NCBI GenBank assembly: GCA_910587695.1
Contig: CAJUNC010000032.1
Span: forward strand, 1 to 11,339
Direction of reading: 5' to 3'
Source: an uncultured Lactobacillus sp.
GTDB lineage: Bacteria; Bacillota; Bacilli; Lactobacillales; Lactobacillaceae
Length of the DNA stretch: 11,339 nt
The notes beneath the pieces are model-generated. The model did no database searches and was not told the DNA's origin. It was given only the letters and a program-made list of their open reading frames with translations. Position 1 is the stretch's first letter, and each line of letters begins with the position of its first letter. Both the position numbers and the translations under genes were made by a program. This document shows positions 1 to 4,183 of the stretch, in pieces.

Positions 1-19
1 GGATGGGAGATGATGACTG

Positions 20-283
20 ATGATGTATGAACGAGAAGGCGATGAGATAATCACAAATGCAGTAGATTCATTGGAGGAGCTAGTTAATATGAAATTTGAT
101 CTTGAAAATAAAAAGCACGTTAATTTTGTAAAACTTGCTGATGACGTACTACTTCAAAATTGCATTTTAGAGCCTATTCCACAAGACGAACAACCTTTTG
201 GTGACAATCGGTTCGTAAAAGTAACAGAAGACGACATGACGTACTTGGCTAATACAGATTATATTGTGTGGATCATACCTTAG
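20..283 (+). CDS. Hypothetical acidic phage protein, 87 aa
   Basis: I do not recognise a family. The product is small, acidic and has no hydrophobic segment, so it is probably cytoplasmic. Two ATGs stand in tandem (20 and 23); GGGAG at 5-9 fits either as ribosome site. A reading frame entering from the left edge stops at TGA 18-20, overlapping the first ATG by one base, and another stops at 28-30. Either one suggests translational coupling to an upstream gene, as is usual in packed phage operons. The next gene starts 13 bases downstream. Nothing in the sequence points to a biochemical function. Confidence 0.7.
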   Translation: MMYEREGDEIITNAVDSLEELVNMKFDLENKKHVNFVKLADDVLLQNCILEPIPQDEQPFGDNRFVKVTEDDMTYLANTDYIVWIIP

Positions 284-296
284 AAAGGAGAAACAA

Positions 297-392
297 ATGA
301 CAGGAAAGAAACGTAGTCGCAAGCGTGATAAGCGACGTCGGCGCAAGAAACGGCAGGAAAAAGCACAGGTACAGAACAATGATCGTACTTAA
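297..392 (+). CDS. Very basic 31-aa peptide
   Basis: This short frame has a good ribosome site, AAAGGAG at 284-290, seven bases before ATG 297. The peptide begins MTGKKRSRKRDKRRRRKKRQ, so about half of its residues are Lys or Arg. The composition suggests nucleic-acid binding, but there is no recognisable fold, and so short a basic peptide could also act on another protein. It sits between two small genes, and its last codons overlap the start of the next ORF by 14 bases. The ribosome site and spacing are the main evidence that it is translated. Confidence 0.55.
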   Translation: MTGKKRSRKRDKRRRRKKRQEKAQVQNNDRT

Positions 393-456
393 GTGGCTGA
401 TGTTGATAGCGTTCATGCTGTTTATGAGCGTGATCGCATTTGCTCATGAAAAATGA
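379..456 (+). CDS. Tiny 25-aa single-pass membrane peptide
   Basis: The frame starts at ATG 379 inside the end of the basic 31-aa gene and reads MIVLKWLMLIAFMLFMSVIA followed by FAHEK and a stop. It is almost entirely one hydrophobic helix long enough to cross a membrane, with a single Lys at position 5 and a short polar tail. There is no strong ribosome site of its own (only a weak AGGT about nine bases upstream), so translation would rely on coupling to the preceding gene. Similar tiny membrane peptides recur in this window at 2022 and 3530. Its function is unknown, and it is supported only by composition and position. Confidence 0.42.
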   Translation: MIVLKWLMLIAFMLFMSVIAFAHEK

Positions 457-505
457 AAAAAGTGACTATTTTTAACAATAGGCGGTAGGTTTTAGCACCG
501 AATAA

Positions 506-526
506 TCAAAAAAAGCGCTTTTTTGA
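506..526. repeat. Near-perfect palindrome
   Basis: The sequence is TC, seven As, GCGC, six Ts, GA, symmetric apart from one extra A. It lies in the 97-base gap between the tiny membrane peptide and the DUF1642-like gene. It could be an operator, a weak bidirectional terminator or a simple AT-rich spacer. It would make a poor RNA hairpin because there is almost no loop. Confidence 0.4.
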
Positions 527-553
527 ATAATACAAATTTGGAGAGTTAACAAA

Positions 554-1108
554 ATGACAGAAGAAAAAGATTTTTGGATCAACAAAGCTGAAGTATATGC
601 CTTAAGTAATGCTGAAGGAACGGCATATAAAGTGAAGCAAGAGATGATGAATAAAAGAGGCTGGTACAAGCTGGCCAGCAATGAAGAGATCATTAAACGG
701 GTGGTGCTAACTCCCGAAGAAGCTGAATGGTTTGATGAAAATAGAAGATTACCGTCTCTGGACCACAATATTAACCTAGAGTTTTTTAGCAGGTTGGCTG
801 AACAGGCTACAAAATATCCAGAGATTGACCGATGGGCTTTTACAAAAAGAATTATGCGGGCTTACGTCTTAGGTAATTATGTGGTCAAAGAGAGAAAGTA
901 TTATATCAAACTGAAATTTGATGATGAGTATTTAAGGGTAGATCGTTATAATGACTCGTGGTATTGGGGAGGCGGAACACCGACGGAAATGGGACGATCA
1001 CAATTTACGCAAGATGAAATCGACGAGATGCAAAAAGATCCACGAGCCAAAGGGCTTAATCTAAATGCTTTAAAGGTCGAAGTACCTGAAGACGAACTGG
1101 AGGACTAG
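554..1108 (+). CDS. DUF1642-like phage protein, 184 aa
   Basis: The protein resembles the DUF1642 group found in lactic-acid-bacterial phages. The C-terminal half shows the usual pattern: an Ala/Arg-rich helix ending in AYVLGNYVVKE (about residues 103-113), then YYIKL strands, then a short FTQDEIDEM segment (about 151-159). A central VVLTPEEAEWFDE stretch lies around residues 50-62. There is no signal peptide or membrane helix, so it is probably cytoplasmic. The biochemical function of the family is not established. GGAGAG at 541-546 lies eight bases before the ATG. The next gene follows after three bases, indicating one operon. The family call is from memory of the pattern, not from a profile search. 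Confidence 0.72.
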   Translation: MTEEKDFWINKAEVYALSNAEGTAYKVKQEMMNKRGWYKLASNEEIIKRVVLTPEEAEWFDENRRLPSLDHNINLEFFSRLAEQATKYPEIDRWAFTKRIMRAYVLGNYVVKERKYYIKLKFDDEYLRVDRYNDSWYWGGGTPTEMGRSQFTQDEIDEMQKDPRAKGLNLNALKVEVPEDELED

Positions 1109-1111
1109 GAA

Positions 1112-1522
1112 ATGAAAGTGAAAATAATTGAAGAACCACATTGGTCAATTAAGCCAGATAAAGTCAATTTAGAAGATTTGATTAATGATTTTATCCAAGA
1201 CAAGAAAGTGATTGACATTAAATATCAATCGAATTGTTCAGGATTTGCAGATAGTGGTGTTCACAGTACAGATTATGAGCGTAGCGCACTAATTATGTAC
1301 GAAGACAATGAAGAAACCGCTGATAACCCAGTAGTTGAAAGGGTTAAAAAAGAAAAAGCTGATCTGGACGAAAAAATCAAAAAGTTAAAAGCCTTTCTGA
1401 ATGATGATGAAAAATTATCAAGTATCGGAAAAGAGCAAGTGAAATTGTTGGGCCTTCAGCTGGAAACTATGGAACGGTATAGTGATATTTTGTGGGCTCG
1501 CATATATGATTTGGAGGGATGA
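1112..1522 (+). CDS. Two-part phage protein with C-terminal coiled coil, 136 aa
   Basis: The N-terminal half (about residues 1-65) is strand-rich, with IDIKYQS and SALIMY segments around a Cys-containing loop. The C-terminal half (about 75-136) is a charged helical region with heptad-like spacing (ERVKKEKADLDEKIKKLKAF, then a second helix ending ARIYDLEG). The helical half resembles a short conserved protein often seen alone in Firmicute phages, so this gene may join two modules. No catalytic motif is visible. GGAGG lies at 1099-1103, and the frame starts three bases after the DUF1642-like stop. The function is unknown. Confidence 0.7.
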   Translation: MKVKIIEEPHWSIKPDKVNLEDLINDFIQDKKVIDIKYQSNCSGFADSGVHSTDYERSALIMYEDNEETADNPVVERVKKEKADLDEKIKKLKAFLNDDEKLSSIGKEQVKLLGLQLETMERYSDILWARIYDLEG

Positions 1523-1524
1523 GG

Positions 1525-1773
1525 ATGAAAAAAATAGTAATTGTAGCTGTCTTGATGAGTTCATTATGCCTAGCAGCGTGTGGTAATAAAGATATTTTTG
1601 CTACGGAATATGAGTTTAAAACAGCAGAAATCAGAATGCTTGACGGAACAATTAAATCAGTAAAAGTAAAAGCTTGGTCAAGGGATACCGATGCGAACAA
1701 TATTCGTGTCACAACAACAGATGGAACGGTGTATTACTCAAGTTCCAATAATATCATGCTGATCGATAAATAG
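1525..1773 (+). CDS. Small phage-encoded lipoprotein, 82 aa
   Basis: The start at ATG 1525 is preferred over ATG 1519, because GGAGGG at 1513-1518 is then six bases upstream rather than touching. The N-terminus, MKKIVIVAVLMSSLCLAACG, is a classic lipoprotein signal: a basic n-region, a hydrophobic core and the lipobox L16-A17-A18-C19. After cleavage, Cys19 would be lipidated and the rest displayed outside the membrane. The mature part is a small strand-rich domain (LDGTIKSVKVKAW, then VTTTDGTVYYSSSNNIMLI). Similar domains occur in Lactobacillus phages, in my recollection without a signal peptide. Some prophage lipoproteins block DNA entry by related phages (Ltp of TP-J34), but this protein shows no clear similarity to Ltp, so superinfection exclusion is only an inference. 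Confidence 0.75.
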   Translation: MKKIVIVAVLMSSLCLAACGNKDIFATEYEFKTAEIRMLDGTIKSVKVKAWSRDTDANNIRVTTTDGTVYYSSSNNIMLIDK

Positions 1774-1782
1774 GTGGTTTGA

Positions 1783-2025
1783 ATGATGTTAGACAAGAAA
1801 ACAAAAGAATTAGTTATCAAAGAAACTGAGCGCATGCAAAAACGATTAAATAACCAAATTGATCATCACGTTAATCGTGTTGAAGAATGGGCGCAAGAAT
1901 GGCGTGATACAGGTTCTGGACTTGAAGAAATGTATCAACATGCTGCAATTGTCCAACAATTAAATTCAAAACTAGAAGTACTTGATAGGTTTTTAAAAGA
2001 GAATGTCGAAGGTGATGTAAAATGA
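1783..2025 (+). CDS. Helical hypothetical phage protein, 79-80 aa
   Basis: There are tandem ATGs at 1783 and 1786, with AGGTGG at 1772-1777 as the likely ribosome site; the second ATG has the better spacing. The product is charged, predicted almost wholly helical, and has no hydrophobic segment (KETERMQKRLNNQIDHHVNR, then EMYQHAAIVQQLNSKLEVLD). It looks like a helical hairpin or short coiled coil. Its stop overlaps the ATG of the next small gene (ATGA at 2022-2025). I do not recognise a family. Confidence 0.66.
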   Translation: MMLDKKTKELVIKETERMQKRLNNQIDHHVNRVEEWAQEWRDTGSGLEEMYQHAAIVQQLNSKLEVLDRFLKENVEGDVK

Positions 2026-2099
2026 CAGCATTAACAATCGTTATCGCAGGCACATGCTTGGCGATCGGAATTTTTATCGGATATGCAATTAATGAGTAA
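2022..2099 (+). CDS. Tiny 25-aa membrane peptide
   Basis: ATG 2022 overlaps the TGA stop of the preceding gene in an ATGA arrangement, typical of coupled translation. The peptide, MTALTIVIAGTCLAIGIFIG plus YAINE, is one hydrophobic helix with a short acidic tail. The Gly and Ala spacing (AGT...AIG..IG) could favour helix packing. AAGGAGG for the following gene overlaps its stop codon, which fits a real end of a reading frame at this point. Its function is unknown. Without the overlap geometry it would be hard to separate from chance. Confidence 0.52.
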   Translation: MTALTIVIAGTCLAIGIFIGYAINE

Positions 2100-2112
2100 G
2101 GAGGCAATTTCT

Positions 2113-2307
2113 ATGTTGGCAAATGGAGTGTGGAATGCACTAAATATTTTAGGTGTGTCAGGGTTACTAGTAGCTATTCTGATTAGAATGTCGCAAGGAT
2201 ACTTTATCAATGCTTTGGTACTAGTTGGATTACTAGTGGCTTACTTAGTCAGTGTGTGCATGACCAAATTATATGAGATCGTGGATCTATTGAGGATGAG
2301 AAAATGA
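2113..2307 (+). CDS. Small two-helix membrane protein, 64 aa
   Basis: The frame is open from ATG 2083, but AAGGAGG at 2098-2104 points to ATG 2113 as the real start. Two hydrophobic segments are visible, about residues 8-24 (ALNILGVSGLLVAILIR) and 32-50 (INALVLVGLLVAYLVSVCM), followed by a charged tail ending LLRMRK. It could be a holin-like or other small inner-membrane protein, but its place among early/middle genes, far from any lysin, argues against a standard holin. Its stop overlaps the next ATG (ATGA at 2304-2307). Confidence 0.66.
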   Translation: MLANGVWNALNILGVSGLLVAILIRMSQGYFINALVLVGLLVAYLVSVCMTKLYEIVDLLRMRK

Positions 2308-2705
2308 AGTTCGCAATAGCAGTCGACATCTTGAGTAAAAAATTTGGTGATGTGCTATCAAATGAACGATGCGAGATGAAGAAATATGTTAAAAAACATC
2401 CAGAAGACAAGCTGATCGCAGAAGCCTTTGAAGTGTATATCAAGTTAGTTGGTATGCCGAAAAAAGGTGAAAAGAAGATCGATTGGAGTAAGTCTGGTGG
2501 CAAAAGATATAAGCCAAAAGGTAAGAAAGAAAATCGTTACTTCAAGACATGGTATCTATTTGATACGCAGACTGGTGAAAAATATGAATTTGGGATAGCA
2601 CAAGAAGTTGCTGATTTTGTAGGCTGTAATGTTTCAACTGTCATGATAGCTAGACAAAAGAAATCACTACTAAGAAGACGCTACAAGGTGATCGCAGTCA
2701 AATAA
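2304..2705 (+). CDS. Putative NUMOD1-like DNA-binding phage protein, 133 aa
   Basis: The C-terminal third (about residues 83-133) reads YLFDTQTGEKYEFGIAQEVA, then DFVGCNVSTVMIAR and RRRYKV. This matches the pattern of NUMOD1-type DNA-binding modules usually attached to homing endonucleases: a D-x-x-TGE strand pair, a helix-turn-helix beginning AQEVADFVG, and a terminal aromatic strand. No HNH or GIY-YIG nuclease is present. The N-terminal part is helical and lysine-rich. It may therefore be a small DNA-binding regulator or the remnant of a homing enzyme. It starts within the stop of the membrane-protein gene and lies directly before the ArpU regulator. Confidence 0.62.
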   Translation: MKFAIAVDILSKKFGDVLSNERCEMKKYVKKHPEDKLIAEAFEVYIKLVGMPKKGEKKIDWSKSGGKRYKPKGKKENRYFKTWYLFDTQTGEKYEFGIAQEVADFVGCNVSTVMIARQKKSLLRRRYKVIAVK

Positions 2706-2732
2706 AAAAGCTACCGCACTAATTGCGATAGC
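2704..2732 (-). terminator. Leftward intrinsic terminator
   Basis: The arms GCTACCGCA (2710-2718) and TGCGATAGC (2724-2732) enclose a 5-base loop. On the + strand RNA there is a C-A mismatch. On the - strand RNA the same position is a G-U pair, giving nine continuous pairs followed at once by six Us (2709 to 2704). The asymmetry indicates a terminator for leftward transcription. Confidence 0.6.
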
Positions 2733-2773
2733 CCTCCAAACAAACATTCACTACAAATTATAACATGGAGGGC
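2731..2773 (+). promoter_or_regulatory. Ribosome-site-sequestering hairpin before ArpU
   Basis: GCCCTCC (2731-2737) is exactly complementary to GGAGGGC (2767-2773), which contains the ribosome site of the ArpU gene, seven bases before ATG 2780. The seven pairs enclose a 29-base AU-rich loop. If formed, the hairpin would hide the ribosome site. Its left arm overlaps the leftward terminator hairpin by two bases. Confidence 0.5.
2757..2765 (-). promoter_or_regulatory. Leftward extended -10 promoter
   Basis: On the - strand this reads TGTTATAAT, a perfect TATAAT with the extended TG element. A recognisable -35 is lacking (TTCCAT at 17 bp). Transcription would begin near 2750 and meet the leftward terminator within about 50 bases. 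That predicts a very short RNA opposite the ArpU leader. No transcript evidence is available. Confidence 0.4.
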
Positions 2774-2779
2774 AATTTG

Positions 2780-3244
2780 ATGGAAATCGATATGAGCAAA
2801 GCTGAGGAGTTTGCAGCGTGGTTTTCGGGTATTGATGTTGATGTGATCGAGACATCAGCTAATGTACGCAAGTTTTTCAAGCAAGATTATCCAAAATTAA
2901 TGCGAGTGGCTGGTGTTGGAAATAGCTTTTTAAAATCGCCTGTGATCACTGATGAACCTAAAGCGCCCTCTTTTGGCAATAACTTAGAAGAGCGGATCGT
3001 AAAACGTGTATATGCACAAGAAACATTAGAGCGGGTCATTGATGCTTTAAATGCAATCAGGGATGAGAGCAAGCAAATATTAATTGCTGTATATGTTGAT
3101 GATTTAGGCGCATGGGAGATATGCGAAAGGTTAGGATGCGAAGAAACACAATATCGAGTAAAAAAACGCAAGGCAGAAAATGAGTTTGCAGACGCTTTTG
3201 AGACGTGTTGTCCATGGTGGAAAGATCTACACAAATATAAGTGA
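2780..3244 (+). CDS. ArpU-family late transcription regulator, 154 aa
   Basis: The protein matches the ArpU/RinA-like group of small phage regulators that control packaging, structural and lysis genes. The C-terminal region (about residues 97-145) carries a sigma-region-4-like helix-turn-helix: ILIAVYVDDLGAWEICERLG, then TQYRVKKRKAENEF. The N-terminal half is helical without a named motif. GGAGGG at 2767-2772 selects ATG 2780 over the in-frame ATG 2765, which lies within that region. An intrinsic terminator follows the stop directly. The position at the early-to-late boundary is the usual one for this family. The leader suggests translational control. The family call is strong; its target promoters here are not known. 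Confidence 0.86.
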   Translation: MEIDMSKAEEFAAWFSGIDVDVIETSANVRKFFKQDYPKLMRVAGVGNSFLKSPVITDEPKAPSFGNNLEERIVKRVYAQETLERVIDALNAIRDESKQILIAVYVDDLGAWEICERLGCEETQYRVKKRKAENEFADAFETCCPWWKDLHKYK

Positions 3245-3270
3245 AAAAGTCTGAGAAATCAGGCTTTTTT
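3244..3270 (+). terminator. Intrinsic terminator after ArpU
   Basis: AGTCTGA and TCAGGCT form a 7-bp stem (one G-U pair) around GAAA, preceded by As and followed by six Ts. It begins at the stop codon of the ArpU gene and should end the early/middle transcript. Confidence 0.85.
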
Positions 3271-3282
3271 AATATAAAAGTA

Positions 3283-3311
3283 TTGCAATTACGTAATGTA
3301 TATAGTACAAT
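3283..3311 (+). promoter_or_regulatory. Sigma-A-type promoter for the 34-codon ORF
   Basis: TTGCAA (3283-3288) and TACAAT (3306-3311) are separated by exactly 17 bases, an excellent housekeeping promoter. The start point would be near 3317-3319, giving a short leader before the strong AAGGAGGTG ribosome site at 3326-3334. This is the best + strand promoter I see in the window. Confidence 0.75.
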
Positions 3312-3340
3312 AAAGTAGTACCAAGAAGGAGGTGAGATTG

Positions 3341-3445
3341 ATGATCCTGCTTAAAAGGTTACAAGCAAAAAAGCCCACTAAAACCAAACTTACTATCAAG
3401 ATCAATTTGGTAATCGTGAGCTTTGAGCTTACTTTTGAGTGGTAA
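3341..3445 (+). CDS. 34-aa basic peptide, candidate type I toxin-like ORF
   Basis: ATG 3341 has one of the best ribosome sites here (AAGGAGGTG, seven bases away) and its own promoter 30 bases upstream. The peptide starts MILLKRLQAKKPTKTKLTIK and ends INLVIVSFELTFEW. It has a basic N-terminal half and an alternating hydrophobic, probably strand-forming end. It lacks the clear membrane helix of Fst, TxpA or Hok, so it is not an obvious member of a known toxin family. The surrounding RNA features (complementary transcript ends, a convergent promoter downstream) resemble type I toxin-antitoxin loci. I do not recognise a homologue with confidence. It might instead be a leader peptide or another small regulatory peptide. 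Confidence 0.6.
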   Translation: MILLKRLQAKKPTKTKLTIKINLVIVSFELTFEW

Positions 3446-3492
3446 CATTGATTAGTTACCACAGGAGGGGAATCGCCCTTCCCCTTCTTGGT
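3367..3492 (-). ncRNA. Putative convergent antisense RNA
   Basis: On the - strand, TGTTATACT (3507 to 3499) is an extended -10 promoter with a start near 3492. About 125 bases on, the RNA could form AAGUUU/GGGCUU (3391-3386 and 3376-3371) with the Us of 3372-3367 following, a weak terminator. The RNA would be complementary to most of the 34-codon ORF and its 3' region. The - strand is also open across this stretch, with a hydrophobic run, but no good start codon or ribosome site is seen. Existence is inferred. Confidence 0.35.
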
Positions 3493-3529
3493 ACTTTTAG
3501 TATAACACAATAATTAGGAGGTTGTACAA

Positions 3530-3667
3530 ATGAAGTTATTTGAATATCAAAAAGGTAAATTTAAAATGAGCGCTTCTGTTAGACGAACTACAAAAAAAGA
3601 AATGATCACAAGTGCTATCGCTTTGATCGTGATAGCTGGATTAATTGCTTGGTGGGTGATGAAGTAA
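3530..3667 (+). CDS. 45-aa single-pass membrane protein
   Basis: AGGAGG at 3516-3521 lies eight bases before ATG 3530. The first 24 residues are polar and basic (MKLFEYQKGKFKMSASVRRT), and residues about 25-44 form one membrane helix (MITSAIALIVIAGLIAWWVM) ending in Lys. By the positive-inside rule the N-terminus should face the cytoplasm. The stop TAA shares its last A with the ATG of the next gene, so the two are coupled. The function is unknown; a small phage membrane effector or holin-like protein is possible, but nothing shows it. Confidence 0.68.
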   Translation: MKLFEYQKGKFKMSASVRRTTKKEMITSAIALIVIAGLIAWWVMK

Positions 3668-3834
3668 TGGCATTATCACAGACAGAACGGAATAAACGTT
3701 GGCAAGCTAAGAATAAAGAGAAAGCTGCCTATATGCGTAAGCGATCGGTAGCAAGGACGTTTATCACGAAGTATGGTAAGTATGAAGATCTATTGGAGCT
3801 TAAAGAACTGCTTGATAAGAGATTATCTGAATAA
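3667..3834 (+). CDS. Small conserved phage protein, 55 aa
   Basis: The frame is open from 3649, but ATG 3667, overlapping the TAA of the membrane-protein gene, is the natural start. The product, MALSQTERNKRWQAKNKEKA, then YMRKRSVARTFITKY and a helix EDLLELKELLDKRL, follows a pattern I recall from many Firmicute phages: a basic, Trp-containing N-terminus, an R-S-x-A-R-x-F-I core and an acidic C-terminal helix. It may bind nucleic acid, but the function is not established. Its stop is immediately followed by the 11-bp repeat array. Confidence 0.72.
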   Translation: MALSQTERNKRWQAKNKEKAAYMRKRSVARTFITKYGKYEDLLELKELLDKRLSE

Positions 3835-3900
3835 CCGTTGCTTTTCCGCTGGAAATCCGCTGTAAAACCGTCGAAATAGCGCTGGTAAACCGTCGGAACA
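3835..3900 (+). repeat. Six exactly phased 11-bp repeats
   Basis: Units start at 3835, 3846, 3857, 3868, 3879 and 3890, each exactly 11 bases: CCGTTGCTTTT, CCGCTGGAAAT, CCGCTGTAAAA, CCGTCGAAATA, GCGCTGGTAAA, CCGTCGGAACA. The consensus is CCGctGgaAAa, a GC half and an AT half once per helical turn. The array begins at the base after a stop codon. It could be a binding array for a regulator such as ArpU, a packaging (pac) signal or a bent-DNA element. Confidence 0.7.
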
Positions 3901-3935
3901 TCATAGTATCATGATAGTGTTCCAGAAATGGGACA
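3895..3935 (+). other. Overlapping dyads after the repeat array
   Basis: GGAACA (3895-3900) can pair with TGTTCC (3918-3923), enclosing the perfect palindrome TATCATGATA (3907-3916). TGTTCC can alternatively pair with GGGACA (3930-3935), with one G-U. This could be an operator, a processing site or a switchable hairpin at the start of the structured RNA. Confidence 0.4.
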
Positions 3936-3939
3936 TGAG

Positions 3940-4163
3940 TTTGATTATTTACTTTGAGAATATCTTGGATGCGAAAGCATGACGTGCTAAAGCGTCGCTA
4001 AATAAGTTTAGCGTGTGGGCGCGATAAGTCCTTGCCACCACAACGACCGAGAGTGGCAAAATGGCTTAATCTAGTGAGCGGTAACTTCCCCATACCGTGT
4101 TGGTGCAATTCCAGCTTTAGCCTTTGTTCATATCATAAGTCAGCTTAATCGCTGGCTTTTTTT
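3940..4163 (+). ncRNA. Candidate structured noncoding RNA
   Basis: No plausible gene occupies 3835-4183. In order the RNA could form ATGC/GCAT closed by a GAAA tetraloop (3969-3980), GACG/CGTC (3981-3996), a 7-bp hairpin CGCTAAA/TTTAGCG with loop TAAG (3996-4013), TTGCCAC/GTGGCAA (4032-4059), and a three-way junction. The junction has P1 GGCTTAA/TTTAGCC (4063-4069, 4116-4122; one mismatch), P2 CGGTA/TACCG (4079-4097) and P3 GTTGG/CCAGC (4099-4115). The P3 loop TGCAATT resembles a tRNA T-loop, but there is no room for an anticodon arm. It ends in an intrinsic terminator. The 5' end is uncertain, and I cannot match it to a named RNA family. Confidence 0.55.
4138..4163 (+). terminator. Intrinsic terminator of the structured region
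   Basis: GTCAGC (4139-4144) and GCTGGC (4151-4156) form a 6-bp stem (one G-U) around TTAATC, followed by seven Ts. It is nearly the same sequence as the terminator after the DUF6275-like gene. Confidence 0.85.
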
Positions 4164-4183
4164 GTTTTAGGAGGTATACGATT

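Larger units (their letters stand above)
3317..3495 (+). promoter_or_regulatory. Complementary ends of the short transcript (fold-back element)
   Basis: AGTACCAAGAAGG (3317-3329), at the predicted 5' end of the RNA, is perfectly complementary over 13 bases to CCTTCTTGGTACT (3483-3495) near the 3' end. Pairing would cover the left part of the ribosome site. Between them lie two more hairpins: GTGGTAAC/GTTACCAC (3439-3446, 3455-3462) around the stop codon, and AGGAGGGGAA/TTCCCCTTCT (3463-3472, 3479-3488). The last arm competes with the long-range pairing. Confidence 0.6.

Noticed and set aside
2083..2112. Upstream start for the two-helix membrane protein
   Set aside because: AAGGAGG at 2098-2104 lies after ATG 2083 and is correctly spaced for ATG 2113.
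2113..2307. Holin
   Set aside because: Two membrane helices and small size fit, but it sits in the early/middle region with no lysin nearby, so the call is not supported.
3317..3495. Miniature inverted-repeat element with 13-bp ends
   Set aside because: The ends are perfect inverted repeats, but no clear target-site duplication flanks them (TAAAGT versus TTTAGT), and the start of the left repeat coincides with the predicted transcription start, which fits an RNA fold-back better.
3289..3510. A - strand frame with a strong hydrophobic run opposite the 34-codon ORF
   Set aside because: Its only early start is TTG 3510, inside the presumed - strand promoter, and there is no ribosome site. The predicted antisense RNA would end within it. 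The hydrophobicity may be a by-product of the lysine-rich + strand codons. Kept only as an RNA.
4063..4122. A functional tRNA
   Set aside because: The acceptor-like and T-arm-like pairings are good, but only 17 bases separate the first hairpin arm from the T-like arm, too few for an anticodon arm, and the T-loop has G instead of T at its second position.
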